Source: Phenylobacterium glaciei (GTDB lineage Bacteria > Pseudomonadota > Alphaproteobacteria > Caulobacterales > Caulobacteraceae). From it: 64,000 nucleotides of DNA. Below are positions 8,513 to 18,522 of this stretch, piece after piece. A model generated the notes under the pieces. That model saw only the letters and a program-made list of their open reading frames with translations. It was not told where the DNA came from and did no database searches. The stretch is taken from NCBI RefSeq assembly GCF_016772415.1, contig NZ_JAGSGD010000001.1:3311501-3375500 (forward strand), read 5' to 3'. Every line of letters begins with the position of its first letter. The stretch's first letter is position 1. A program made the translations under genes and the position numbers.

Positions 8513-8959
8513 TCAGGCGTCCTCGAGCCGCCACCACTGGTTCGTGCCGCCATTCCAGGGGAAGGACAGCAGTCGGCGACCATCCTCCATGACCCCGTGG
8601 TCGATATCGATCACTCGGTCATGGTTGTAGTTGTTGATCGCCACCCAGGGGGAGGGATCCAGCCCGTCCATCTTGTGCTGGAGCACGATGTTCTCGCGGG
8701 CGTCGGGGCCCCTCCGCGTCAGCGCCAGCTGCATCGATCCCCAGTGGGCCAGGTACTTCCCGCTGGCCTCGTGGCGGAAGTAGAAAGCGCCGTCATCGTG
8801 CGCATCCTCCATCACGAAAATGGTGCCGGCGCGGTGGTTCTTGGGCCGCAGGACCGGCATCTGGCCGTCGTCGCGGGTGTAGTCGGTGGCGCCCACCACC
8901 ATCTCCGTCGCTTGGCCGGAGGTTTCATAGGCGACGATGTGTACGCGTCGGTCGGTCAT
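8513..8959 (-). CDS. Predicted beta-trefoil (ricin B-like) protein
   Basis: 148 aa, no signal peptide. The pattern is beta-trefoil-like: repeated FYFRHEASGKYLAHWG / WVAINNYNHDRVIDIDHG / NQWWRLEDA segments, with the QxW-type ending near the C-terminus. Such domains usually bind carbohydrates. The start at 8959 was chosen because AGGAG lies 6 bases upstream, while the longer frame has no such signal and a poor N-terminus. It is monocistronic, next to the tRNA-Met gene. I infer the fold from pattern only; no binding residues can be confirmed. Confidence 0.6.
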   Translation of the reverse strand: MTDRRVHIVAYETSGQATEMVVGATDYTRDDGQMPVLRPKNHRAGTIFVMEDAHDDGAFYFRHEASGKYLAHWGSMQLALTRRGPDARENIVLQHKMDGLDPSPWVAINNYNHDRVIDIDHGVMEDGRRLLSFPWNGGTNQWWRLEDA

Positions 8960-9088
8960 GACATTCTCCTGGAGATGCGGTTGCGAATTCCTCAACCCAG
9001 GATTACACGCCAAGCCAAGCTTCGCCACGAGAAAGAACGACGTTCGACGGCCGTTCGGGGCAGGCGTGTGGGGGGAAATATCCGCGGG

Positions 9089-9165
9089 TGGTAGCTGGAG
9101 GCGGGCTCGAACCGCCGACCTGTGGGTTATGAATCCACCGCTCTAACCAACTGAGCTACCCAGCC
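9089..9165 (-). tRNA. tRNA-Met (CAT anticodon), elongator type
   Basis: 77 nt including an encoded CCA. Read on the minus strand it begins GGCTGGGTAGCTCAG, has a T-arm with GGTTCGAGCC and ends TCCAGCTACCA. The anticodon CAT is at 9129-9131. The acceptor stem pairs over 7 bases with G-U at the first and last pair, and U8, A9 and the D-stem GCTC are in place. The first G-U pair and sequence fit alphaproteobacterial elongator tRNA-Met. It lacks the initiator features, and a CAU-reading tRNA-Ile is less likely. Confidence 0.95.
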
Positions 9166-9261
9166 ATGAGCCACCCGCGGAGGCGCGGGTTATAGGGTGG
9201 GATGTTCGCCGCTTCAAGCGGCTTGGGTGCGGCGCAAAGCCCGGTTAGAGTTGCGGCTCAT

Positions 9262-10287
9262 ATGAGCGTGCTCCACCTCCTTGGAACGGCTGGCGAAGGC
9301 GGCGCGGAGACGTACTTCGTCGACCTCGTGTCGGCGCTGGCCCGCGCGGGCGTCGGCCAGGCCGCCGCCATCCGTCCCAATGCGAATCGGCAGACGGCGC
9401 TCGCCGCCGCCGGGGTGCCAGTCGGGACCTTCCGGTTCGGCGGCCCGATCGATTTCCTCACCAAGCGCAAGGTGGCCGGCTTCGCGCGCAAACACGATGT
9501 GAAGCTGGCCCTGGCCTGGATGAACCGCGCCGCGCGGCACACGCCTGCGGGCCCCGTGCGGATCGGCCGGCTGGGGGGCTACTACAACCTCAAATACTAT
9601 CGCGGCTTCGACGAGCTGGTGGCCAATACCGAGGACATCGCCGAGTGGATCGTCGGCCAGGGCTGGCCGGCGGGCAAGGTCCGCCACATCCCCAACTTCG
9701 CCGCCGCGCCCCCCGAGACGGCGCCGGCCGAACGGGCGGCCCTGAACACCCCGGCCGACGCGCCCCTGCTGCTCTCCATGGGCCGGCTGCACGACGCCAA
9801 GGCCCACGACGTCACCCTGCAGGCCCTGACCCAGATCCCCGACGCCGTCCTGTGGATCGCCGGCGTCGGCCCGCAGGAGGCCAAGCTGAAGGCTATGGCC
9901 GCGGCCCTGGGCGTCGCCGACCGGGTGCGCTTCCTCGGCTGGCGCACCGACGCCTCGGCGCTCTACCGGGCCGCCGATGTCTGCGTCTTCCCCTCGCGCT
10001 ACGAGCCCCTGGGCAATGTGGTGATCCAGGCCTGGGCCCACGGCCTGCCGGTCGTGGCCGCAGCCTCCCAGGGCCCCGCCGCCCTGATCGCCGACGGCGA
10101 GGACGGTCTGCTGGTCCCCGTCGACGAGGCCGACGCTCTGGCCGAAGCCACACGCCGCCTGCTGGCCGACCCCATGCTGCGCATCCGTCTGGTGCAGAAC
10201 GGCTCGGACCGGGTGGAGGCGGAGTTCTCCGAGGCCGCCGTCGTCGCCCAGTGGCGGTCGCTGTTTTCCGACTACGGAGCCGCCTGA
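9262..10287 (+). CDS. GT4-family glycosyltransferase
   Basis: 341 aa, GT-B fold. It starts at MSVLHLLGTAGEGGAETYFVD, the usual opening of GT4 enzymes with the Gly-rich GGAE loop; an in-frame ATG 60 bases upstream is rejected because the family begins here. The donor-binding half shows LLSMGRLHDAKAHD, GWRTDASALYRAADVCVFPSRYEPLGNVVIQAWAHGLPVVA and a GxxAL loop, with the catalytic-type Glu in the SRYEPLG (EX7E-like) segment. It transfers a nucleotide-activated sugar, probably in LPS or exopolysaccharide assembly. The stop overlaps the asparagine synthase start (TGATG), implying coupled expression. Confidence 0.9.
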   Translation: MSVLHLLGTAGEGGAETYFVDLVSALARAGVGQAAAIRPNANRQTALAAAGVPVGTFRFGGPIDFLTKRKVAGFARKHDVKLALAWMNRAARHTPAGPVRIGRLGGYYNLKYYRGFDELVANTEDIAEWIVGQGWPAGKVRHIPNFAAAPPETAPAERAALNTPADAPLLLSMGRLHDAKAHDVTLQALTQIPDAVLWIAGVGPQEAKLKAMAAALGVADRVRFLGWRTDASALYRAADVCVFPSRYEPLGNVVIQAWAHGLPVVAAASQGPAALIADGEDGLLVPVDEADALAEATRRLLADPMLRIRLVQNGSDRVEAEFSEAAVVAQWRSLFSDYGAA

Positions 10288-11975
10288 TGTGCGGCATCGC
10301 CGGCGTGCTGCACGGGACGGCGTCTGCTCGCCCCATGATCGAGACCCTGACCCATCGCGGCCCCAACGGCGTGCGAACCGAGCAGGTGCGGGGCGGCTCA
10401 GTGGCCCACGCCCGCCTGTCGATCATCGACCTGGAGGGCGGCTGGCAGCCCCTGCACGCGGCCGGCGGCACGGTGATCGGCAATGGCGAGATCTACAACT
10501 ATCTCGAACTGACCGCGCAGTTCGGGCTGGCGGATCAGCTCTCCACCGGCTCGGATTTCGAGCCCCTGCTGCACCTCTACGCCCAGGAAGGGCCGGCCGC
10601 CTTCCAGCGGCTGCGGGGCATGTACGCCTTCTGCCTGATCGGCGGCGACGGCCGCACCTGGCTGGTGCGCGACCCCTTCGGCATCAAGCCGCTCTATGTG
10701 CTGGAGCAGGACGGCGCGGCCTATTTCGCCTCCGAACCCCGCGCCTTCGCCAGCCTGTTGGCGCCGGACCTCAGCGAGGACCACGCCCGCGAACTGCTGG
10801 CCTTCAACTACACCCTGACCGGCGACACCATCTTCAAGGGCCTGAAGCGCCTTGCCCCCGGCGAAATCGTCGAGGTCATCGACGGCAAGCTGCAAGCTCC
10901 GACCAAGCGCTCTTTCCTTTCTGCGCCGCCGGCCCGCAAGGCCGTCGAGGAGGTGGCGCTGATCGACCAGCTCGACGCCGTGCTGGAAGACAGCGTCCGG
11001 GTCCATCAGCGGTCGGATGTCCCCTACGGCCTGTTCCTCTCCGGGGGCGTCGACAGCGCCGCCATCGCAACCCTGATGTCGCGACTCAACGCGCGGCCGG
11101 TGACCGCCTTCACTTGCGGCTTCGACGCCCCCGGCGCCAGGGACGAGCGCGCCCAGGCTGAGCGGGTCGCGAAGGCCCTGAACCTCGACTGGCGCGAGAC
11201 GCGGTTCGACGAGGCCGACTTCTGGCGGATTTTGCCGCAGGTCGCCTGTGCCCTGGACGACCCCACCGCCGACTACGCCACCCTGCCCACCTACAAGCTA
11301 GCCGAGGCCGCCAAGGGGACGCTCACCGTCGTGCTCACCGGCGAGGGCGGCGACGAGCTGTTCGGCGGCTATGGCCGCTATCGCAAGGCCCTGCGGCCGG
11401 CCTGGCTGGGGGGCCGCCCCGCCGAGCCCCGCCCCGACGACGCCGACGCCCTGGCCCGCTGGCGCGCCCAGGCCAAGCCCCCCGCCGGCCTCACGCGCCT
11501 GCAGCAGGCCCAGTGGGCCGACATCGCCACCTGGCTGCCGAACGATCTGCTGCTGAAGCTGGACCGCTGCCTGATGGCCCACGGGCTGGAGGGGCGCACG
11601 CCCTTCCTCGACCCCCGCGTCGCCGACTTCGCCTTCCCCCTGCCCGACCGGTTCAAGGTTCGGGGCCGCTATGGCAAGTGGCTGCTGCGCAAGTGGCTGG
11701 AGCGGGTCTGCCCCGCCGCCGATCCCTGGGCCCGCAAGCAGGGCTTCACCGTCCCCGTCGACGCCTGGATCGCGCCTCGCGCCGCCGACCTCGGCGAGGC
11801 GATCGGCAAGGTCGAGGCCGTACGTCGGCTGCGGACACCCGAAGCGGTGCGGTCTACCTTCGAAACGGGCGGCGCTGAGCGCTGGCCGCTGCTGTTCTAC
11901 GCCGTCTGGTCGCTGATCCATCTGGAGGGCGCGGCCCCGGGCGACGCCCTGGCCCAGGTGGCCGGGACCATTTGA
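10287..11975 (+). CDS. Glutamine-hydrolysing asparagine synthase family protein
   Basis: 562 aa. Met1 is followed by the Ntn nucleophile Cys2 in [10 protein letters not shown], the start of a class II glutamine amidotransferase domain (about 1-200) with NGEIYNY and [11 protein letters not shown]. The C-terminal synthetase domain has the ATP pyrophosphatase loop [10 protein letters not shown] and the [14 protein letters not shown] segment. The enzyme amidates a carboxylate using glutamine nitrogen and ATP. Coupling to an upstream glycosyltransferase suggests the AsnB-like class found in polysaccharide loci, which may amidate a sugar acid rather than aspartate; that is inference. The frame continues upstream, but the conserved Cys2 fixes the start. 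Confidence 0.93.
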   Translation: MCGIAGVLHGTASARPMIETLTHRGPNGVRTEQVRGGSVAHARLSIIDLEGGWQPLHAAGGTVIGNGEIYNYLELTAQFGLADQLSTGSDFEPLLHLYAQEGPAAFQRLRGMYAFCLIGGDGRTWLVRDPFGIKPLYVLEQDGAAYFASEPRAFASLLAPDLSEDHARELLAFNYTLTGDTIFKGLKRLAPGEIVEVIDGKLQAPTKRSFLSAPPARKAVEEVALIDQLDAVLEDSVRVHQRSDVPYGLFLSGGVDSAAIATLMSRLNARPVTAFTCGFDAPGARDERAQAERVAKALNLDWRETRFDEADFWRILPQVACALDDPTADYATLPTYKLAEAAKGTLTVVLTGEGGDELFGGYGRYRKALRPAWLGGRPAEPRPDDADALARWRAQAKPPAGLTRLQQAQWADIATWLPNDLLLKLDRCLMAHGLEGRTPFLDPRVADFAFPLPDRFKVRGRYGKWLLRKWLERVCPAADPWARKQGFTVPVDAWIAPRAADLGEAIGKVEAVRRLRTPEAVRSTFETGGAERWPLLFYAVWSLIHLEGAAPGDALAQVAGTI

Positions 11976-11998
11976 TTATTGATTTCAAGGAGATCTAC

Positions 11999-13213
11999 AT
12001 GCGCCGCCTTCTCTTCACCGCCGCCGTCGCGGCCCTCGTCTCGGCCTGCGGGCCCTCCCAGGCCGCCCCGGTCGAGACCCGGGCGCCCAACGCCCCCAAC
12101 CTGACCCCGGCCTTCCCCAACCAGACCCGCGCCCCGGAGACCAAGGCCGGCGTCGAGTTCGAGGTGAAGACCGTCGCCGAGGGCCTGGCCAACCCCTGGG
12201 CCATCGCCTTCCTGCCCGACGGGAAGATGCTGGTGACCGAGCGGCCGGGACGCCTGCGCATCGTCGGCGCCGATGGCGCCCTGAGCGAGCCGGTGACCGG
12301 TCTGCCCGCCGTCTACGCCAAGGGCCAGGGCGGCCTGCTGGGCCTGGCTATCGACCCGGCCTACGCCCAGAACGGCCTGATCTACTGGAGCTATGCCGAG
12401 AACCCCGAGGGCAAGATGACCAACACCGCCGTGGCCCGCGGCAAGCTGGTCATCGGCGCTGACGGCCAGGGCAAGGTCGAGAACGCCACGGTGATCTTCC
12501 ACCAGGCCCCGTCCCTGGAATCCACCCTGCACTATGGCGGCCGGCTGGTCTTCGCGCCGGACGGCAAGCTGTTCATTACGCTCGGCGAACGCTCCATCCT
12601 GCCGGGCCGGGTCCAGGCAGAGCGGCTGGACGGTCTGCTGGGCAAGGTGGTGCGGCTCAATTCCGACGGCAGCGTCCCCAAGGACAATCCCTTCGTGAAG
12701 ACGTCCGGCGCCCGGCCCGAGATCTGGTCCATCGGCCACCGCAACGTCCAGGGCGCGGCGCTCAACCCCGCCACCGGCAAGCTCTGGACCGTCGAGCACG
12801 GCGCCCGTGGCGGCGATGAGGTGAACATCCCCGTCGCCGGCAAGGACTATGGCTGGCCCACCATCACCTACGGCATCGAATACCAGGGCGGCCCCATCGG
12901 CGCCGGCATCTCGGCCAAGGACGGCCTGGAGCAGCCCGTCTATTACTGGGACCCGGTCATCGCGCCCTCGGGCATGGCCTTCTACAACGCAGCCCTGTTC
13001 CCCAAGTGGAAGGGCAGCCTGTTCATCGGCGGCCTGGCCAGCACCTCGGTCACCCGCCTGACGCTGGCCGGCGACAAGGTGGTGGGCGAGGAACGTCTGC
13101 TCGCCGACCTGAAGGAACGCATCCGCGACGTCGTCGTCGGCCCCGACGGCGCCCTCTACCTCGCCACCGACAGCGCCGAGGGCCGCATCCTGAAGCTGGT
13201 CCCGAAGTCCTAG
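11999..13213 (+). CDS. PQQ-dependent sugar dehydrogenase (YliI/aldose type), lipoprotein
   Basis: 404 aa. A signal peptide with a lipoprotein-like cleavage site (ALVSACGPS) precedes a six-bladed propeller of the GDH/sorbosone dehydrogenase family. Motifs include [24 protein letters not shown] (split across blades), [31 protein letters not shown] and [11 protein letters not shown]. The His and Arg of HRNVQG and the GARGGDE loop match the usual PQQ-site segments. It would oxidise aldoses in the periplasm and needs PQQ, whose biosynthesis genes are not in the window. The ATG at 11999 has AAGGAG 6 bases upstream; a further upstream ATG overlaps the asparagine synthase stop but lacks a site. Confidence 0.9.
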   Translation: MRRLLFTAAVAALVSACGPSQAAPVETRAPNAPNLTPAFPNQTRAPETKAGVEFEVKTVAEGLANPWAIAFLPDGKMLVTERPGRLRIVGADGALSEPVTGLPAVYAKGQGGLLGLAIDPAYAQNGLIYWSYAENPEGKMTNTAVARGKLVIGADGQGKVENATVIFHQAPSLESTLHYGGRLVFAPDGKLFITLGERSILPGRVQAERLDGLLGKVVRLNSDGSVPKDNPFVKTSGARPEIWSIGHRNVQGAALNPATGKLWTVEHGARGGDEVNIPVAGKDYGWPTITYGIEYQGGPIGAGISAKDGLEQPVYYWDPVIAPSGMAFYNAALFPKWKGSLFIGGLASTSVTRLTLAGDKVVGEERLLADLKERIRDVVVGPDGALYLATDSAEGRILKLVPKS

Positions 13214-13226
13214 TCTCCCCTTTGAT

Positions 13227-13351
13227 CGTCATGGCCGGGCTTGTCCCGGCCACCCATGATCTCCGACGTTCAGCAAGCTGCCGTGGCCTGCGCCGCACGA
13301 TCTGCGGACAGGCGGAGATCATGGGTCCCCGGGACAAGCCCGGGGATGACG
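13227..13351. repeat. Family A palindromic intergenic repeat, copy 1
   Basis: 125 bp. The outer ends CGTCAT / ATGACG are inverted, and each end is itself a hairpin (GGCCGGGcttgtCCCGGCC on the left, CCCCGGGacaagCCCGGGG on the right). ATGATCTCCG and CGGAGATCAT flank a variable centre. It fills the gap between the convergent sugar dehydrogenase and luciferase-like genes. The same design recurs at 18383, 25456 and 28454, with a minimal form at 23498. Confidence 0.9.
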
Positions 13352-13378
13352 GTTGTTATTGGGAGCGGTTGAGAGTGG

Positions 13379-14383
13379 CTAAGCCGCCACCTGTGCCAGC
13401 TCATCCCGCGCTTCCGCCGCAATCCGGAAGGAGCGCAGGCGGGCGGTGTGGTCGAAAATCTGTGAGGTGATCATCAGCTCGTCGGCGCCGGTCCGCGCCA
13501 CGAACTCGGCCAGGCCCGCCCGCACGGTCTCCGGGGAGCCGATGATCGCCTGGGACAGGGCCGAGCTCAGCCCCGCCTGGGCCATGGGATCGAGGCGCTC
13601 GCCATAGCCTTCCACCGGCGGCGGCAAGGGTCCGGGCTGGCCGGTGCGCAGGTTGACGAAGGCCTGCTGCAGCGAGGTGAACAGGAACTGCGCCGCCTCG
13701 TCGGTGGGCGCGGCCACGATGTTCAGGCCCAGCATCACATGCGGCGCGTCGCTGTACGCCGACGGCCGGAACTGCGACCGATAGATCGCGATGGCCTGCA
13801 TCATCTGGGCCGGCGCGAAGTGGCTGGCGAAGGCGAAGGGCAGGCCCAGAGCTCCGGCCAGCTGCGCCCCGAACAGGCTCGACCCCAGGATCCAGACGGG
13901 CACCCGGGTCCCCTCGCCGGGGACCGCCCGGATCGCCTGGTTGGGGGCGGCGGGCTCGAAATAGTGCAGCAGCTCCATGACATCCTGCGGGAACTGGTCG
14001 ACGTCGCCGGTCAGGGTTCGGCGCAGGGCGCGTGCGGTCAGTTGGTCGGAACCCGGCGCGCGGCCGACGCCGAGATCGATGCGGCCGGGGTGCAGGGCCG
14101 CCAGGGTCCCGAACTGCTCGGCGATCACCAGGGGCGCGTGGTTGGGCAGCATGACACCGCCGGCGCCGACCCGGATGGTCTTGGTCCCCGCCGCCACGTG
14201 GGCGATCACCACCGAGGTCGCCGCGCTGGCCACGCCGCGCATATTGTGGTGCTCGGCCAGCCAGTAGCGGTTGTAGCCCAACGCCTCGGCGTGGCGGGCG
14301 AGATCGAGTGTATTGCGCAGCGACTGGCCGACGTCGCTCCCTTGCAGGATCGGCGAGAGATCGAGGACTGAAAGCGGGATCAT
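13379..14383 (-). CDS. LLM-class flavin-dependent oxidoreductase (luciferase-like)
   Basis: 334 aa. It starts [12 protein letters not shown], the classic opening of the bacterial luciferase-like 'YhbW/MsnO8' group, and continues with [40 protein letters not shown] and [12 protein letters not shown], which line the flavin site. It probably uses FMNH2 from a separate reductase to oxygenate an unknown substrate in the cytoplasm. An alternative ATG lies 9 bases upstream (14392); the frame extends further but without homology-like sequence. The gene lies 32 bases downstream of a FAD oxidoreductase on the same strand, so the two may be an operon. Confidence 0.9.
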   Translation of the reverse strand: MIPLSVLDLSPILQGSDVGQSLRNTLDLARHAEALGYNRYWLAEHHNMRGVASAATSVVIAHVAAGTKTIRVGAGGVMLPNHAPLVIAEQFGTLAALHPGRIDLGVGRAPGSDQLTARALRRTLTGDVDQFPQDVMELLHYFEPAAPNQAIRAVPGEGTRVPVWILGSSLFGAQLAGALGLPFAFASHFAPAQMMQAIAIYRSQFRPSAYSDAPHVMLGLNIVAAPTDEAAQFLFTSLQQAFVNLRTGQPGPLPPPVEGYGERLDPMAQAGLSSALSQAIIGSPETVRAGLAEFVARTGADELMITSQIFDHTARLRSFRIAAEARDELAQVAA

Positions 14384-14414
14384 GTGCCCCATATGGGAAG
14401 CTTGGAGCGCGGTG

Positions 14415-15527
14415 TTAGAGGCCCAGCCGCGAGACCACCTCTTCACCGATCGCCAGCGAGCTGGTGAGGCCCGGGCTTTCGATGCCGAACAGGGTGACGA
14501 GGTCGGCCAGGCCGTGCTTTTCCGGCCCGTCGATGCGGAAGTCCGGCTGCGGCTCGCCGGGACCATGCAGCTTGGGTCGGATTCCGGCGTAGTCGGGCGC
14601 CAACGCCCCGTCCGGCAGGCCCGGCCAGAACTTGCGGATATAGGCGTAGAACTCCACCGCGCGGGCCGGATCGACGCTGTAGTCCAGGGTGTCTACGAAC
14701 TGGAGGTCGGGACCGAACACCGCCTGGCCCCCCAGGTCACGGCGATAGTGGGTGCCCAGCGCCCCTGGGATCGGCGGCGGATAGATCAGCCGCGCGAAGG
14801 GCGCCTTGCCGGTCAGCCGGAAATAGACCCCCTTGCCGTAGTGGCCCTCGGGGATTTCCGCCTTCGGGAAGCCATCGATTTCGTTGGCCACGGCCTGGGC
14901 TGACAGCCCCGGCGCGGTCACCAGCATGCGGCAGGTGAGCGTCGTCGGCTCCGTCCCGCCGGCCCGCACCGACCAGCCGCCGCCGGCGATCGGGCTCGCG
15001 CCCTCGAAGGGGGTGGAGGTCACCACCGCCCCGCCGCCGGCCTCGATCTCGCCCTGCAGGGCCAGCATATAGCCATGGCTGTCGAACACCCCGCTCTCCG
15101 GCGAGACCAGGGCGCCCTCGGATTTGAGCTCGGGTTCGAGGGCCAGGACTTGCGCCTTGGACATGTGGGCCATGCCCTCCACATCATTGGCCTGGGCCTG
15201 TTCCAGAATGCCATCCAGCCGCGCGACCTCGTCGAGCGTGGTGGCCACCACGAACTTGCCGCAGCGGTCATAGGCGACCTTGTGGCTGTCGCAGAAGGCG
15301 TAGAGGGCGCGCCGGCCCTGCACGCACAGCCGCGCCTTCAGGGAGCCGGTGGCATAGTAGAGGCCACCGTGGACCACCTCGGAATTGCGCGCCGAGACCC
15401 CCTCGCCGATGATCGGGCCGCTCTCCAGCACCGCCACCACCAGGCCGCGCTTGGTGAGCGCATATCCACAGGCCAGGCCCACAGCGCCCGCGCCCACCAC
15501 CACCGCATCGAAATCGAAATCCGCCAT
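14415..15527 (-). CDS. FAD-dependent oxidoreductase, L-2-hydroxyglutarate dehydrogenase-like
   Basis: 370 aa. The N-terminal Rossmann motif is [16 protein letters not shown] with the acidic end of strand 2 (VAVLESG). [12 protein letters not shown] matches the LhgO/L2HGDH group, and the C-terminal FAD segment is [23 protein letters not shown]. The enzyme likely oxidises L-2-hydroxyglutarate or a related 2-hydroxy acid and passes electrons to the membrane quinone pool. It is 31 bases upstream of the luciferase-like gene and divergent from the amino-acid permease at 15703. Substrate identity is by family resemblance only. Confidence 0.88.
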   Translation of the reverse strand: MADFDFDAVVVGAGAVGLACGYALTKRGLVVAVLESGPIIGEGVSARNSEVVHGGLYYATGSLKARLCVQGRRALYAFCDSHKVAYDRCGKFVVATTLDEVARLDGILEQAQANDVEGMAHMSKAQVLALEPELKSEGALVSPESGVFDSHGYMLALQGEIEAGGGAVVTSTPFEGASPIAGGGWSVRAGGTEPTTLTCRMLVTAPGLSAQAVANEIDGFPKAEIPEGHYGKGVYFRLTGKAPFARLIYPPPIPGALGTHYRRDLGGQAVFGPDLQFVDTLDYSVDPARAVEFYAYIRKFWPGLPDGALAPDYAGIRPKLHGPGEPQPDFRIDGPEKHGLADLVTLFGIESPGLTSSLAIGEEVVSRLGL

Positions 15528-15702
15528 GGATTTGTGGGTAGCCGATGAGGCGCGTCAGGCCAAGCGCAGCCCTGTCGCATTTATATGACTAGATCAACGC
15601 GACACGGTGGTTGACCCTGGCGAGGCATACGGCCTGACGGCCACGCCGTCGTCCATCCCCACCTTGCCCAACCCGCGCCGCCGCCCCAAGGTCGCCGGCT
15701 GA

Positions 15703-17058
15703 GTGGAGATCACGACCCTGACCGACGCCCCCGCCGATCCCCACGCCCCCACCGGCGAGCCGGAACTGCGCCGGACCATCGGTCTGGCCCAGATGGTTTT
15801 CTACGCCTCGGGCTCCATGCTGGGGGCCGGCATCTACGGCCTGGTGGGCAAGGCGGCGGGCGAGCTGGGGTCGGCGGTCTGGCTGGGCTTCCTGGTGGCG
15901 GCGGTGGCGGCCCTGCTGACGGGCCTGTCCTACGCGGCCCTCGGCTCGCGCTATCCCCGGGCGGCCGGGGCGGCCTTCATCACCCACCGGGCCTTCGACA
16001 ACGGCCTGCTGACCCACGTCCTGGGCCTGGCGGTGGCCTGTTCGGGCCTCGGCTCCATCGCCGCCGGCTCCTGGGTGATCGGGGCCAACCTGCAGCGCGT
16101 CCCCTTCCTGTCGGGCGTGCCGGTGACGGTCCTGACCCTGGCCTATCTCGTGCTGATGGCCGGCATCGTCTATCGCGGCATCCGCGAGAGCATGTGGGCT
16201 AACGTGGCGTGCAGCATCGTCGAGGCCGGCGGCCTGGCTCTGATCATCTTCGTCGGCGCGAAATACTGGGGTTCGGTGGACCTGTTCCAGACCCCGGCCA
16301 ATCCCAGCGGCGGCGGACTGCTGGCCGTACCGCCCCTGCTGCTGGTTCAGGGCGCGGTGCTGACCTTCTTCTCCTTCGCCGGCTTCGAGGACACGCTCAA
16401 CGTCGGCGAGGAGGTGAAGAACCCCCGCCGCACCCTACCGCTGGGACTGGTCATCGGCATGCTGCTCGCCTGCGTCCTCTATGTCGGGGTCGCGATCACG
16501 GCGGTGTCGGTCATCCCCTGGCAGGACCTGGCCGAGGCCAGTGCGCCCCTGGCCGAGGTCATGGCCAAGGCCGCGCCCTGGTTCCCCGGCTGGGCCTTCG
16601 TGGTCATCACGGTGGTCGCGGTCGCCAACTCGGCCCTGATCAACTACGTCACCGCCTCGCGCCTGCTCTACGGCATGGCCCGCGACGGCCGCCTGCCCTC
16701 ACGCCTTGCCCAGGTGCACCCCGACCGGCGGACCCCGCACATCGCCATCGCCTTGATCCTGGTGGTGCTGATGGCGCTGACCCTGTCGGGGAACAGCGCC
16801 GAGCTGGCGGCGGCCACCGTCCTGCTGCTGCTGTCGATCTTCGTGGTGGTGAACGCCGCCCTGGTGGTCCTGCGGCTGCGCAAGGACGAGCCCCGCGGCG
16901 GCTTCGAGGTGCCGCTGTTCGTCCCCATCGCCGGGGCCATTGTCTGCCTGGCCCTGCTGGTGGTCCGCATCACCTCGGGCGACTGGAAGTCCCCGCTGAT
17001 CGCCGGGGTGCTGCTGGCGGTTTCGGCGGCGCTCTATCCCCTGGTCAGGCCGAAATAG
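15703..17058 (+). CDS. APC-superfamily amino acid permease
   Basis: 451 aa with about 12 membrane spans. It starts with GTG; no in-frame ATG precedes the first helix MVFYASGSMLGAGIYGLVGKAA, whose GAGIYG unwound segment is the substrate-binding motif of APC transporters. The helix-6 region reads FSFAGFEDTLNVGEEVKNPRRTLP, the other hallmark. It should import an amino acid or amine in symport with protons; specificity cannot be deduced. It is divergent from the FAD oxidoreductase and followed after 37 bases by the TPR protein. Confidence 0.9.
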   Translation: MEITTLTDAPADPHAPTGEPELRRTIGLAQMVFYASGSMLGAGIYGLVGKAAGELGSAVWLGFLVAAVAALLTGLSYAALGSRYPRAAGAAFITHRAFDNGLLTHVLGLAVACSGLGSIAAGSWVIGANLQRVPFLSGVPVTVLTLAYLVLMAGIVYRGIRESMWANVACSIVEAGGLALIIFVGAKYWGSVDLFQTPANPSGGGLLAVPPLLLVQGAVLTFFSFAGFEDTLNVGEEVKNPRRTLPLGLVIGMLLACVLYVGVAITAVSVIPWQDLAEASAPLAEVMAKAAPWFPGWAFVVITVVAVANSALINYVTASRLLYGMARDGRLPSRLAQVHPDRRTPHIAIALILVVLMALTLSGNSAELAAATVLLLLSIFVVVNAALVVLRLRKDEPRGGFEVPLFVPIAGAIVCLALLVVRITSGDWKSPLIAGVLLAVSAALYPLVRPK

Positions 17059-17095
17059 CGCTATAGGCTCGGTCGCCCAGGGAAGGGACCATCGC

Positions 17096-18367
17096 ATGCC
17101 TGAAACAGACGCCGCCGGCCTGACCCTCACCGGCGCCAGCCCGCAGGCGGCCGCCGACTATCGCCAGGCGGTCAGCCTCTATCACGGCCTCTATGGCGCG
17201 CCCCTGACCCTGCTGGAGCAGGCCATCGCCGACAGCCCCGGCTTCGTCATGGCCCATGTGCTGAAGGCCGACATGCTGTTGGTGGGAACCTCGCCGGAGG
17301 TGATCGCCATGGGCGGCGCCGCCGTCGACGCCGCCCGCGACCTGACCGGCACAGAGCGTGAGCGCGGCCACGTCGCCGCCGCCGTGCAGATGGCGGCCGG
17401 CCAATTCACCGCCGCCGGCCGCATCCTGGAGGACGTCTCCATCGCCCACCCGCTGGACGGGGTGGCGCTGCAGGCCGGCCAGCTGATGGACTTCATGCTC
17501 GGCGACAACCGCATGCTGCGCGACCGCATCGCGCGCGCCCTGCCGGCCTGGTCGCCGCAGATGCCCGACTATCACGCGGTCCTCGGCATGCACGCCTTCG
17601 GCCTGGAGGAAACCGGCTTCTACGCCCGCGCCGAGGCCGCCGGCCGCGAGGCCATCGACCTGCAGCCCCGCAACGCCTGGGCCCAGCACGCCGTCGCCCA
17701 CGTCTTCGAGATGCAGGACCGCCGCGCCGACGGCGTCGCCTGGATGCGCACCGAGAACGCCGCCTGGCAGCACGACAGCCTGTTCGGCGTCCACAACTGG
17801 TGGCACCTGGCGCTCTTCCACCTGGGGCTGGGGGAGACCGACGAGGTGCTGGCCCTCTATGATGGTCCCATCGCCGGCGATGGCTCCGACATGGCCTTCG
17901 ACCTGCTGGACGCCGCGGCCCTGCTCTGGCGGCTGAAGCTGGAGGGGGCGGCCACGCAGGACCGGTTCGCAAAGCTGGCCGACGCCTATGAGCGCAAGGC
18001 CGGCTACGGCCTCTCGGCCTTCGACGATGTCCACGCCATGATGGCCTTCGTCGGCGCCGGCCGCGAGGCCGCCGCGCGGGACCTGATGACCGCCCTGGAG
18101 GCCGCCGCCACGGGCCAGGGCGACAACGCCATCATGACCGCCGCCGTCGGCCTGCCGGTGGCCCGCGCCCTGCAGGCCTTCGGCCAGGGCCGCTTCACCC
18201 AGGCCAGCGACGACCTCCGCGCCGTCCGCAACCACGCCCACCGCTTCGGCGGCAGCCACGCCCAGCGCGACGTCATCGACCTGACCCTGATCGCCGCCGC
18301 GCGAGCCGCGGGCGAGACCAGCCTGGAACGAGCGCTGCTGGCCGAGCGCGCGGCGGCGCGGCCGTGA
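17096..18367 (+). CDS. TTC38-like tetratricopeptide-repeat protein
   Basis: 423 aa, cytoplasmic, no signal peptide. It consists of helical TPR-like repeats, with the diagnostic segments PGFVMAHVLKADMLLVG, ERERGHVAAAVQMAAG, DYHAVLGMHAFGLEETG, NAWAQHAVAHVFEMQ and HNWWHLALFHLGLGE, which match the TTC38 family found in bacteria and animals. The family's biochemical role is not established. It follows the permease on the same strand with a 37-base gap and ends just before a family A repeat. Repeated Ala/Gly-rich codons end in G or C throughout, like the neighbours. Confidence 0.85.
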   Translation: MPETDAAGLTLTGASPQAAADYRQAVSLYHGLYGAPLTLLEQAIADSPGFVMAHVLKADMLLVGTSPEVIAMGGAAVDAARDLTGTERERGHVAAAVQMAAGQFTAAGRILEDVSIAHPLDGVALQAGQLMDFMLGDNRMLRDRIARALPAWSPQMPDYHAVLGMHAFGLEETGFYARAEAAGREAIDLQPRNAWAQHAVAHVFEMQDRRADGVAWMRTENAAWQHDSLFGVHNWWHLALFHLGLGETDEVLALYDGPIAGDGSDMAFDLLDAAALLWRLKLEGAATQDRFAKLADAYERKAGYGLSAFDDVHAMMAFVGAGREAAARDLMTALEAAATGQGDNAIMTAAVGLPVARALQAFGQGRFTQASDDLRAVRNHAHRFGGSHAQRDVIDLTLIAAARAAGETSLERALLAERAAARP

Positions 18368-18382
18368 CCAATCCCCAACCAC

Positions 18383-18507
18383 CGTCATCCCCGGGCTTGT
18401 CCCGGGGACCCATGATCTCCGCCTCTCCTTAGAGCGCACGGGCTAAGCCAGGAAAGCTTGCTGCATCACGGAGATCATGGGTGGCCGGGACCAGCCCGGC
18501 CATGACG
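18383..18507. repeat. Family A palindromic intergenic repeat, copy 2
   Basis: 125 bp, same length as copy 1. The left arm has CCCCGGGcttgtCCCGGGG, the right arm GGCCGGGaccagCCCGGCC, with CATGATCTCCG and CGGAGATCATG inside. The arm sequences are swapped relative to copy 1, that is, the copy is inverted. It separates the convergent TPR and IorAB genes. Confidence 0.88.
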
Positions 18508-18522
18508 ATTAAAAAGTTGGGC

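Noticed and set aside
9089..9165. tRNA-Met as an integration site for a genomic island
   Set aside because: No integrase gene or direct repeat of the tRNA 3' end was seen nearby.
9645..10286. N-terminal extension of the asparagine synthase frame
   Set aside because: The conserved Cys2 after Met at 10287 fixes the mature start; the extension is a shadow of the glycosyltransferase.
13227..13351. Family A repeats as CRISPR or as intrinsic terminators
   Set aside because: Copies are kilobases apart with palindromic arms and no spacers; no T-runs follow the hairpins.
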